Source: JAFLBB01 sp040007195 (GTDB lineage Bacteria; Acidobacteriota; Terriglobia; Bryobacterales; Bryobacteraceae). From it: 17,263 bases of DNA. Numbering within the stretch: the stretch's first letter is position 1; each line of letters opens with the position of its first letter. The stretch is taken from the NCBI GenBank assembly GCA_040007195.1, contig JBDTVQ010000110.1, forward strand, positions 1 to 17,263, written 5' to 3'. Shown here piece after piece: positions 6,952-13,585 of the stretch. The notes under the pieces are model-generated. The model saw only the letters and a program-made list of their open reading frames with translations. It was not told where the DNA came from and did no database searches. Made by a program: the position numbers and the translations under genes.

Positions 6952-7638
6952 ATGCCGGCCGAATTTGATCGCTACGCAGCGGAGTATGAAGAGCTTCTTC
7001 GCGATCCCATTCGCGACGGATTTGCGGGCGACTCCCGTTTCTACCACGAGCGAAAGTGGGATCTGATCCGCTCCTTTCTAGACCGGCGAAAGCAGGATAC
7101 GGCGCGGATGCGGTGGCTGGATGTGGGATGTGGGAAGGGCGAATTGCTGCGCATGGGTGGGGATCGCTTCGGCCATGCCATAGGGTGCGATCCAGCCCGG
7201 GAGATGGCGGCGGGTTCGCAGGTGGAGACCGTCCACCAACCCGACGTGACCAAGCTTCCTTTCGCGTCGAGCGAGTTCGACTTCGTAACCGCGGTGTGCG
7301 TCTTTCATCACGTGGAACCCGTCAGCCGGTGCGCGCTCGTGCAGGAGATGGCGCGTGTACTCCGGCCGGGCGGCGTGGTTTGTTTGATGGAGCACAACCC
7401 ATGGAATCCCGTAACGAGGTTGATCGTGAGCCGGACGCCGGTGGACGCCGATGCCATCCTGTTGTCGAGCGGGGAGGTTGTGCAGATGCTGCGGCAAGCT
7501 CGTTTCGGAGTGCTCGATAAGCGATATTTTCTCTACCTGCCGCGTAAGCTCTACCGGTTGGCGGGCGGGCTGGAAGGCCTGCTCGCGAAGGCGCCGGCGG
7601 GCGGGCAGTATGCGGTGTTCGCGGAAAGGCTGCCGTGA
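6952..7638 (+). CDS. Class I SAM-dependent methyltransferase
   Basis: The 228-residue product carries the class I SAM-binding signature WLDVGCGKG (55-63), the acidic strand end GCDP (78-81), LPFASSEFDFVTAVCVFHHV (motif for a Methyltransf_11-type core, 102-121) and ARVLRPGGVVCLMEHNP (134-150). The C terminus has a basic YLPRKLYRLAGG segment. No signal peptide or membrane helix is present, so it is cytoplasmic. The substrate cannot be deduced, but the stop codon overlaps the start of a polyprenyl-phosphate sugar transferase. This suggests a sugar, lipid carrier or glycolipid acceptor. The ATG at 6952 is the first possible start after an in-frame TGA at 6937-6939 and has no clear Shine-Dalgarno. 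Confidence 0.88.
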   Translation: MPAEFDRYAAEYEELLRDPIRDGFAGDSRFYHERKWDLIRSFLDRRKQDTARMRWLDVGCGKGELLRMGGDRFGHAIGCDPAREMAAGSQVETVHQPDVTKLPFASSEFDFVTAVCVFHHVEPVSRCALVQEMARVLRPGGVVCLMEHNPWNPVTRLIVSRTPVDADAILLSSGEVVQMLRQARFGVLDKRYFLYLPRKLYRLAGGLEGLLAKAPAGGQYAVFAERLP

Positions 7639-8630
7639 ACGCGGAACCGTTTCTGCTGTCGATCGTCGTCGCAGCCTATAACGAGGAACAGAGCGTTCCG
7701 CTGCTGATACCGGCGTTGCGCGCGGCGCTCGATTCGCAGCCGTTCCAGTATGAGGTTGTACTGGTGGATGATGGCAGCTCAGACCGGACGGGCGCGGTGA
7801 TCAAGGAGTTTGCCGCGACCGACCCGCGGATTCGCTACTTGCGGTTCAGCCGCAACTTTGGACAGCAGGCGGCGATAACGGCGGGGCTCGACGCCGCACG
7901 AGGCGAGGCGGTGGTGGTGATGGACGCCGACCTGCAAGACCCGCCCGAACTAGTTCCGGAGATGGTGCGGCTACATTTGCAGGGGTATGAAGTGGTGTCC
8001 GCGCAGAGGAGCCGGCGTGATGGCGAATCGGCAGTAAAGATCTTCACCGCACGCATTTTTTATGGCCTGATGCGGCGGCTTGTGGACGAACGTATGAAGG
8101 CCGAAGTGGGCGATTTCCGCTTGTATGGTTCACGCGCCGTAGCGGCACTGCGGAGCATGCGCGAACAGCATCGGTTCCTGCGCGGCATGGCCGCTTGGGC
8201 GGGATTTAAGGAAGTGATTCTGCCATTCGCGCGTCCGGCACGAGCCGCCGGCGAAACGAAGTTCGGAATGTGGAAAATGCTGCGGTTTGCCTGGACGGGC
8301 ATCTCCTCGTTCTCCGCGTTGCCGCTGCGCGCAAGCCTGCTGTTTGGCGTTGCGACGGCGTGCGGGGGATTCCTTTATCTGGGCTACACCATCTACGCCG
8401 CACTCGTGCTCCACACTACGGTGCAGGGCTGGGCTTCGTTGATCGCGGTGCAGGTTATTTTTTCCGGAGTGACGCTTGTGGCGTTGGGGCTGCTGGGCGA
8501 ATACGTCGCCCGAATCTATGAAGAGAGCAAGCGACGCCCGTTGTACCTCGTGGAGGAAGCGGTAAATATTGAGGACGTCGCGGCGCCGGCGCGCAAAACA
8601 GGCGAGTCGCGTGTTTCGCACCCGGGGTAA
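7635..8630 (+). CDS. Family-2 glycosyltransferase, polyprenyl-phosphate sugar synthase type (DPM1/GtrB/ArnC-like)
   Basis: The 331-residue product starts at a GTG that shares 4 bp (GTGA) with the methyltransferase stop, so translation is probably coupled. The GT-A fold shows SIVVAAYNEE (9-18), the nucleotide-binding DDGSSD (45-50), the catalytic metal motif in MDADLQDPPE (96-105), and GDFRLYGSRAV (159-169), with HRFLRGM (179-185) following. Two membrane helices at about 229-260 and 266-290 near the C terminus match the GtrB/ArnC subgroup. These load a sugar from UDP- or GDP-sugar onto undecaprenyl phosphate at the cytoplasmic face. Such donors feed GT-C transferases, and one candidate lies divergently 1 kb upstream. 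The sugar is unknown. Closest alternatives are ArnC (UDP-Ara4FN) and generic GtrB; motifs alone do not separate them. Confidence 0.92.
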   Translation: MNAEPFLLSIVVAAYNEEQSVPLLIPALRAALDSQPFQYEVVLVDDGSSDRTGAVIKEFAATDPRIRYLRFSRNFGQQAAITAGLDAARGEAVVVMDADLQDPPELVPEMVRLHLQGYEVVSAQRSRRDGESAVKIFTARIFYGLMRRLVDERMKAEVGDFRLYGSRAVAALRSMREQHRFLRGMAAWAGFKEVILPFARPARAAGETKFGMWKMLRFAWTGISSFSALPLRASLLFGVATACGGFLYLGYTIYAALVLHTTVQGWASLIAVQVIFSGVTLVALGLLGEYVARIYEESKRRPLYLVEEAVNIEDVAAPARKTGESRVSHPG

Positions 8631-8638
8631 CGGTGGCG

Positions 8639-9931
8639 TTAGGGGTTGTTCGGTTGCGCCTGCGCAGTACCGCCCTTGAGACGCTCTTCGATTTCGGCGA
8701 TCTGTTTTTCCACGGCGGACTTGTCGTTGCCGTTCGGATTGAACTTCAGGTAGCCGCGCATGTTTTCCACCGCCGCCTGATTCTCACCTTTGCCGGCGAG
8801 AAGAATCCCGAGCAGGTGCTGCGCCTTGGGCCAGCGGTGCTGCCCGTCGAGCTTAACGGCCTCGCGCGCGCTCTTTTCGGCCTCGTCGAAATTTTGCAGG
8901 TTGTAGTTGGCTACCGAGTTGAAGAAGTAAGCCTGGGGGAAGTTGATGGGATTGAGCTGGATGACGCGGTCGGTGGTCTCGTCCACTTCCTTCCAGTTGT
9001 TCTCGCCGGCCGATAGCACCGCGAGTTGCAGGTAGGGGTTGACGTACTTGTCATCGGCCTTGAGCGACGCCTCGTATGCCTTGCGCGCCTCGTCTTTGCG
9101 GCTAGCCTGCTGGTAGATCATGCCGAGTTCATACCAGGCGACGGCGTACTTGGGATAGACCTCGACGGCCTTCTCCAGTTCTTTCTGCGCTTCGTCGATT
9201 TTCTTCTTCTTTATTTGCTCGCGGGCTTTTTCGTAGGATTTTTTCGCGTCCTTCGGAGCCATGGCCGAAGTCATGGAAAAGGTCATCCCTTCCACTCCAG
9301 CAAGACGCTTGAGAATAATCGTGCCTACGTCGGGATTGTCGAGCATTCGCCGGCCGCTCAGATTCACTACGGAAGAAACGTACCCGGGAAGGTTCGCCCG
9401 GATCTCGCAACCCATAAGATCGCGTTCGGAGATGCCGCTCGTTCCGCCCATGCCGCCCGCGCCCATGCCGCCAATGCCGCCTTGTCCCATCCCGCCGCCG
9501 CGATTGCCAAAGGTATCGTTGCTGCTGCTCACGCTGGCGTCCTGCATCATGCCCATGTTGCGGCCGAGCTCAAAACTGAACCGGCCTTTAGAGTCGGTGT
9601 AGCCTTCCGGCCGTGCGTTACCGCCTCCGCAAATGCGTTCGATGGTGGCGGGTTCCGGAGGGGGCGTGCCGTCGTCCGTAACGACCTTGCCCGAGAGAAA
9701 GATCGGCCGCTGTATTTGAGGGAATTGCTGCTGTTGGGTTTGATCGGGAAAAGGGCTGGTGTTCCGGCCCTGGCCCGGCGTACCCGTGCCCGGCGTGCCA
9801 ATGCCCGGTGCTGTACCTGTTCCGGGTGAAGGGGCGGGGCCTCCCGCACCTGCGCCCGGTTGTTGCTGTTGACCTTGTGCGAAGAGCGACACTGCCGCCA
9901 GAGCGAATGCGGAAATTCGGAATGGATTCAT
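8639..9931 (-). CDS. Exported carboxypeptidase-regulatory-like/TPR protein
   Basis: The product is 430 residues from the ATG at 9931, which follows a strong ribosome site. A signal peptide (MNPFRISAFALAAVSLFAQG) sends it across the inner membrane. Residues 20-75 are a Q/G/P/T-rich linker. Residues 78-208 look like a carboxypeptidase-regulatory-like beta-sandwich (FLSGKVVTDDGTPPPEPATI, YTDSKGRFSFELG, NLPGYVSSVVNLSGR, VGTIILKRL). It is interrupted by a Gly/Met-rich insert at 144-166. Residues 228-415 hold about four tetratricopeptide repeats (for example AVAWYELGMIYQQASRKDEA), usually protein-binding. The tail QAQPNNP is disordered. The whole is likely a periplasmic or envelope scaffold; no enzyme motif is visible. 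A longer reading from 9976 adds 15 residues ahead of the signal peptide and lacks a ribosome site. It converges on the GT2 gene with an 8-bp gap. Confidence 0.82.
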   Translation of the reverse strand: MNPFRISAFALAAVSLFAQGQQQQPGAGAGGPAPSPGTGTAPGIGTPGTGTPGQGRNTSPFPDQTQQQQFPQIQRPIFLSGKVVTDDGTPPPEPATIERICGGGNARPEGYTDSKGRFSFELGRNMGMMQDASVSSSNDTFGNRGGGMGQGGIGGMGAGGMGGTSGISERDLMGCEIRANLPGYVSSVVNLSGRRMLDNPDVGTIILKRLAGVEGMTFSMTSAMAPKDAKKSYEKAREQIKKKKIDEAQKELEKAVEVYPKYAVAWYELGMIYQQASRKDEARKAYEASLKADDKYVNPYLQLAVLSAGENNWKEVDETTDRVIQLNPINFPQAYFFNSVANYNLQNFDEAEKSAREAVKLDGQHRWPKAQHLLGILLAGKGENQAAVENMRGYLKFNPNGNDKSAVEKQIAEIEERLKGGTAQAQPNNP

Positions 9932-9937
9932 GGGAAA

Positions 9938-9944
9938 CCTCCCC
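9938..9944 (-). promoter_or_regulatory. Strong ribosome binding site of the TPR-protein gene
   Basis: On the minus strand GGGGAGG sits 6 nt before the ATG at 9931. It fixes that start over the in-frame upstream codon at 9976. It is the clearest Shine-Dalgarno sequence in the window. Confidence 0.8.
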
Positions 9945-10033
9945 AGCGCGAATGATTGGCGAAGAACGGCCATCATTTCGCGAAGTTGTCCACAGTATAT
10001 GCCACAGGCCGGCAGGTGTGTGCTTGGGGTCTG

Positions 10034-10039
10034 TAAAAT
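10034..10039 (+). promoter_or_regulatory. -10-like hexamer placed for a leaderless creatininase-like mRNA
   Basis: TAAAAT matches the -10 consensus at 5 of 6 positions and ends exactly 6 nt before the ATG at 10046. Transcription would then begin at or next to the A of the start codon. No Shine-Dalgarno is present before this ATG, which fits. I could not find a matching -35. Confidence 0.35.
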
Positions 10040-10045
10040 CTTGCC

Positions 10046-10861
10046 ATGAAGATCATCGCGTTCCTAATCGCGTTGGCGGCCGGCGCCAGCGCCCAAACAG
10101 GCCCCAGCACGCGGCGGATGGAGGAGTTGAACTGGATGGAGTTTCGCGAATGGGTGCCGGCGAAGGTGGATACGGTGCTGCTGGCGGCGGGGACGATCGA
10201 GGCGCATGGAGTGGCGAACAATGGCGCCGATATTACGGCTCCGGTGGCCATCGCGGCGGGCATGGCGGAGAAATTGAACGCCATAATCGCGCCCGTGATT
10301 CCATACGGGGTGACTGGAAGTTTGGACGGGTATGCGGGCACGTTTGCAATCAGCGAGACGGCGTATCGAGCCTATGTGGGCGATGTATTGGATGGGCTGG
10401 CTCGCCAGGGATTCCGCAATTTCATCGTGGTGAACGGGCATGGCGGACCGCAGACGGCGATCCTAAACGACCTTGCCGAACAGACGTCCCGGAAGCACCG
10501 TGTGCGTGTGCTGGTCGTGAACTGGTGGGTGGCATGTTCGGACATTACGCTCAAAGTGTTTGGCGAAGACGGGGGACATGCGGGTTGGAACGAAACGGCG
10601 ATGATTCAGGCGATCGACCCACGGCTGGTGCATCGCGAGCGGTATTCCGATTCGATGGCGACGCCGAGGCCCGCCGCGGGGACATGGGCGGCGTATCCAT
10701 TTCCGAGTTCGATCATCCTTTATCAGGCGGGGCAGGGATACGTGAAGTTTGACCAGGCCAAGGCGGACGCCTATAAAGCGGCGGTGGTGGAGCGGATGAC
10801 GGCGCTGGCTGCGGAGACGATCGAGAAGTGGAATCGGGCTGGGCTGTACGAGCGGCGCTAA
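10046..10861 (+). CDS. Creatininase-family hydrolase with signal peptide
   Basis: The 271-residue product starts with a probable signal peptide (MKIIAFLIALAAGASAQ), so it should act in the periplasm or outside the cell. The creatininase fold is shown by GTIEAHG (49-55), the central strand and loop NFIVVNGHGG (125-134) and GGHAGWNETAM (176-186). Expected metal ligands of this amidohydrolase family are present: Glu52, His54, Asp62, His132 and Glu183. The usual HGPHLPLxTD segment is altered to HGVANNGAD, one residue shorter and without its second His, so substrate preference may differ from creatinine amidohydrolase. Relatives include MftE and formamide hydrolases, so 'creatininase family' should not be read as creatinine degradation. 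It is divergent from the TPR-protein gene and converges on the HAD gene with a 9-bp gap. Confidence 0.85.
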   Translation: MKIIAFLIALAAGASAQTGPSTRRMEELNWMEFREWVPAKVDTVLLAAGTIEAHGVANNGADITAPVAIAAGMAEKLNAIIAPVIPYGVTGSLDGYAGTFAISETAYRAYVGDVLDGLARQGFRNFIVVNGHGGPQTAILNDLAEQTSRKHRVRVLVVNWWVACSDITLKVFGEDGGHAGWNETAMIQAIDPRLVHRERYSDSMATPRPAAGTWAAYPFPSSIILYQAGQGYVKFDQAKADAYKAAVVERMTALAAETIEKWNRAGLYERR

Positions 10862-10870
10862 AAGGCCGCG

Positions 10871-11545
10871 TTAAAAGAGAGTGCGAAGGGTGGCGAAATT
10901 GTCAATCACAACCAGGCGTTCGTGCGCGTGTGGGACCTCTTCGTGCTCGAGGTGCCAGGTGTGAGGATGAGGGATGTAGACGGCTGAGAACCCGGCTGCC
11001 AGTGCTGGGTTGATGTCGGATTTGGGAGAGTTGCCCACCATCCACGCCCCGGACAGCGAAGAGCCGAGGCGTTCGTAGAGGGCGACGTCCTTTTCCTTTA
11101 CGACCTCGACGTGGTGGAAGAAAGCGGTGAGGCCGCTGCGTTCGAGCTTGGCGCGTTGTTCGGCGGGAGCGCCCTTGGTGCAAAGTGTCAGATGGTGGCG
11201 CTCGTTGAGGTAGGCGAGTGTTTCCTCCACACCTTCGAGGAGTTCCATCGGATGGTGCAGAAGGCCATGCTCGATTTGGGCGATGAAGTCCGCTTCGGTG
11301 GCGCTGGCTGCACGTTCCACGAGCCGTTCGAAGCATTGCCGCAGGTTCCGCGCGAAATTGGCGGAACCGTAGCCGTGAATGCGGTTATTGACGTGTTCGA
11401 TCTCGTCGAGCACGGCGCGCACCTCCAAGGGGGAAAGTGTGGAGTGGTTAAGATAAGCGGCAAACCGTTCGAAGGCGCGTTCAAAGAAAATGTTGTTCTC
11501 CCACAACGTGTCGTCGGCGTCGATGAATACGGAGAGCCTGGTCAC
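10871..11545 (-). CDS. HAD-superfamily phosphatase-like hydrolase
   Basis: The 224-residue product has the four HAD motifs: I, DADDT (9-13), with the nucleophile Asp9 and general acid Asp11; II, Thr123 in LTLCTKG; III, a Lys in VVKEKD (Lys150 or Lys152); IV, GNSPKSDINPALAAG (171-185), where Asp177 binds Mg2+. The helical cap lies at about residues 16-100, as in HAD subfamily IA enzymes such as YjjG-like nucleotidases or phosphoglycolate phosphatase. The substrate is not evident. Residues 193-208 are rich in histidine (HPHTWHLEHEEVPHAH). The GTG start at 11545 overlaps the stop of the LON-domain gene by 4 bp and gives a two-gene coupled unit. Confidence 0.87.
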   Translation of the reverse strand: MTRLSVFIDADDTLWENNIFFERAFERFAAYLNHSTLSPLEVRAVLDEIEHVNNRIHGYGSANFARNLRQCFERLVERAASATEADFIAQIEHGLLHHPMELLEGVEETLAYLNERHHLTLCTKGAPAEQRAKLERSGLTAFFHHVEVVKEKDVALYERLGSSLSGAWMVGNSPKSDINPALAAGFSAVYIPHPHTWHLEHEEVPHAHERLVVIDNFATLRTLF

Positions 11546-12168
11546 TCTTCGGCCGCCCCCGAATCCTTGGGACGATGTTTGCCGTGCCCGTTGCGCGGGA
11601 CGATCTCCTTCATGTGAACCACGTACTGCTCGCGCTCCCGTTGCTTCGGGAGGAACTCGATCAACATGCGTAGGCGCTCGGTTTCCGAACGCGACATGAG
11701 CAGTTGCTGGCGGAGTTCGACGTCGCGGACGCTTTGGGCGAGCATGAAGCTGAGCAGGCCACCTTGGGTAGGGAGGTCGCTAGTGGATTCGAAGCGGTCG
11801 TGCACCTCGCGTGCCTGGCCCTGCAGTTCTTCGGGGGCGAAATCCACTTCGTCTTCGAAGTAGGAAACATGAGCGCGCAAAAACGAACGCTCCTGATCGA
11901 GGTCGTTCACCTGGAACCGCCGGCGGCCAAGGCCGATGATGTCCATGCGGCCGTCGTCGTACTGCTTCAGGACACGCTCTACCGAAGCCGTGCAGCCGAC
12001 ATTTAGAATGCCGTCGTTGGCGGCCAGGACAATTCCAAATTCCGATTGGTTGCCGACCGCTTCCCCGATCATCTCCTTGTATCGGTCCTCGAAGATATGC
12101 AACGGCACGATGTTCTGCGGCAGCAGGACGAGAGACAGCGGAAACAGAGGCAATAGTTCTTCCTGCAT
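11542..12168 (-). CDS. LON substrate-binding-domain protein (no protease)
   Basis: The product is 208 residues from the ATG at 12168. Residues 5-190 match the N-terminal LON domain: LPLFPLSLVLLPQNIVPLHIFEDRY (hallmark at 6-30), EFGIVLA (43-49), GCTASVERVLKQYDDGRMDIIGLGRRRF (58-85) and a helical bundle at the end. The AAA+ and Ser-Lys protease domains of Lon are absent and the length fits the stand-alone family, so it is not a protease. The role of such proteins in bacteria is not settled; binding of unfolded substrates is the usual suggestion. A reading 8 residues longer starts at an ATG at 12192. The shorter start has a -10-like GATAAT exactly 6 nt upstream, and its sequence begins the conserved domain directly. 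It is coupled to the HAD gene. Confidence 0.87.
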   Translation of the reverse strand: MQEELLPLFPLSLVLLPQNIVPLHIFEDRYKEMIGEAVGNQSEFGIVLAANDGILNVGCTASVERVLKQYDDGRMDIIGLGRRRFQVNDLDQERSFLRAHVSYFEDEVDFAPEELQGQAREVHDRFESTSDLPTQGGLLSFMLAQSVRDVELRQQLLMSRSETERLRMLIEFLPKQREREQYVVHMKEIVPRNGHGKHRPKDSGAAEE

Positions 12169-12174
12169 GTTACG

Positions 12175-12180
12175 ATTATC
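12175..12180 (-). promoter_or_regulatory. -10-like hexamer placed for a leaderless LON-gene mRNA
   Basis: On the minus strand GATAAT (5 of 6 to consensus) ends 6 nt before the ATG at 12168, the same arrangement as at the creatininase-like gene. There is no clear -35 at 16-18 bp. If real, it favours the ATG at 12168 over the upstream ATG at 12192. Confidence 0.35.
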
Positions 12181-12234
12181 GCTTTCCCCCATTGGGCGAG
12201 GCCACTTCCGGCAAGAAACAAATTCACAAACAAG

Positions 12235-13026
12235 ATGGAATTGCGTAACAAGGTTGTACTGATCACGGGAGCCAGCGGCGGCATTGGCGCGGCGTGCGCG
12301 CGCGAGTTGGAAAGGCGCGGCGCGAAACTTTGCCTGGTGGCGCGGAACGGCGAGGCGCTGGCGAAAGTGGGCGGGCCGGATGTGCTGCGGGTGGTGGGCG
12401 ACCTGACAAGCGAGGAGATCCGGCAGCGGTCGGTCGCCGAAACCGTCAGCAGGTTTGGCCGGCTGGATGTACTTGTAAACAATGCGGGCGTTGGATTGTA
12501 CCGGCCGACGGCGGAGGTGGATATCGATGCCGTGCGGTCGCTGTTTGAACTGAACATTTTTGCGGCGCTGCGGATGGTGCAGCTATCGATTCCGGAATTT
12601 CGCAAGAACCAGGGCAAACCGCGGGGCTGCATTGTGAACATGGGTTCGATTGCGGGCATGCTGCCGTTGCCGTGGTTCACAATGTATTCGGCGTCGAAGT
12701 GGGGCCTGATGGGTTTCACGGAAGCACTGCGAATTGAATTGAAGCACGAGAACATCGGCGTGATGCTCATGTGTCCCGGATATGTGAAGTCGGGCTTTCA
12801 GGACAACGCGCTGAGCGGCCGGCCGCCGGACCGGTTGTGGCGCATGAAGCGCTTCGCCACCGATGTCGATGCGGTCGCCGTGGCGCTGGCGCGTGGGCTG
12901 GAACGAAACAAGAAGCGTGTGATTGTCCCGCGCCTGGGCTGGCTGGCGGCCTGGCGCAACGTGTTCGCCGGACCGGTGGATGCGATTCTCGGCCATCTGA
13001 ACGAGGGATACCGGCACGGCGAGTGA
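12235..13026 (+). CDS. Short-chain dehydrogenase/reductase
   Basis: The 263-residue product is a classical SDR with a Rossmann fold. It has the cofactor motif TGASGGIG (11-18), NNAG (82-85), structural Asn107, catalytic Ser138 (MGSIAG), Tyr151 and Lys155 (YSASK), and PGYVKSGF after strand 6. Ala36-Arg37 after strand 2 (LVARN) favours NADP(H) over NAD(H). The length matches the classical SDR family, and substrate identity cannot be read from the sequence. The C-terminal stretch (LGWLAAWRNVFAGPVDAIL) is hydrophobic and could touch the membrane, as in lipid- or sterol-modifying SDRs. aroK follows after 28 bp. No ribosome site is seen before the ATG, which starts 66 bp from the divergent LON gene. 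Confidence 0.9.
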   Translation: MELRNKVVLITGASGGIGAACARELERRGAKLCLVARNGEALAKVGGPDVLRVVGDLTSEEIRQRSVAETVSRFGRLDVLVNNAGVGLYRPTAEVDIDAVRSLFELNIFAALRMVQLSIPEFRKNQGKPRGCIVNMGSIAGMLPLPWFTMYSASKWGLMGFTEALRIELKHENIGVMLMCPGYVKSGFQDNALSGRPPDRLWRMKRFATDVDAVAVALARGLERNKKRVIVPRLGWLAAWRNVFAGPVDAILGHLNEGYRHGE

Positions 13027-13054
13027 GCAATCCGTCATTACCTGAAAGGCACGG

Positions 13055-13585
13055 ATGGGAAGCAAATTAGCGCGCACGCCAGGGCTTTACCTGACGGGTT
13101 TCATGGGCAGCGGCAAAACCACGATGGGCCGGTTGATCGCCGAGGAACTGGGGTGGCCGTTTGTCGACCTGGACGACGACATTGAAGCAGCGGCTGGCAG
13201 CACGATTAGCGAAGTGTTCGCGAATCGCGGCGAGGCCGAGTTCCGGAGGATCGAACACGAAGCTTTGAAGGCGCGCGCGCACCAGGTACTTTGTGGGACG
13301 CCCATTGTGCTCGCTCTTGGCGGCGGCGCCTTCGCGCAAGCCAACAACAGAGACCTTCTGCACGACGCGGGACTCACGGTATGGCTGGACGCCGAACTCG
13401 GTCTGATCCGGAAACGAATCGAAGGACATACCCACAGGCCGCTGGCGCAGGATCCGGAGCGCTTTGCCGATCTATATGCGGAGCGGCGCCTGGATTACGC
13501 GAAGGCGGACTTCCGCGTACCCGTCGACACAAACGATAGCGCCGAGACACTGAGGCGTGTGATGGAATTGCCGCTATGGGCCTGA
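13055..13585 (+). CDS. aroK: Shikimate kinase
   Basis: The 176-residue product phosphorylates shikimate at the 3-hydroxyl with ATP, the fifth step of the chorismate (aromatic amino acid) pathway, in the cytoplasm. Key residues are all visible: Walker A GFMGSGKT (15-22), shikimate-binding Asp40 in VDLDDDIE, Arg64 in GEAEFRRIE, the GGG turn (89-91), and the lid arginine Arg128 in HTHRPLA. YAERRLDY (141-148) carries the last substrate-binding arginine. Length is typical of the family. GAAAGG-like purines (13042-13047) stand before the ATG. The gene lies 28 bp after the SDR gene and overlaps the glycerate kinase gene by 10 bp, so the three probably form one transcript. Other aromatic-pathway genes are not in the window. 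Confidence 0.92.
   Translation: MGSKLARTPGLYLTGFMGSGKTTMGRLIAEELGWPFVDLDDDIEAAAGSTISEVFANRGEAEFRRIEHEALKARAHQVLCGTPIVLALGGGAFAQANNRDLLHDAGLTVWLDAELGLIRKRIEGHTHRPLAQDPERFADLYAERRLDYAKADFRVPVDTNDSAETLRRVMELPLWA

Noticed and set aside
9026..9829. 267-codon open frame on the plus strand
   Set aside because: It is antisense to the TPR-protein gene, whose signal peptide, repeats and strong ribosome site support the minus strand.
9808..10752. 314-codon open frame on the plus strand
   Set aside because: It runs across the divergent gap and overlaps the creatininase-like gene in another frame; composition is Gly/Arg-rich noise, and the creatininase frame carries the conserved residues.
12069..12770. 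233-codon open frame on the minus strand spanning the LON/SDR gap
   Set aside because: It lies opposite the SDR gene and in another frame of the LON gene, both of which have clear family motifs.
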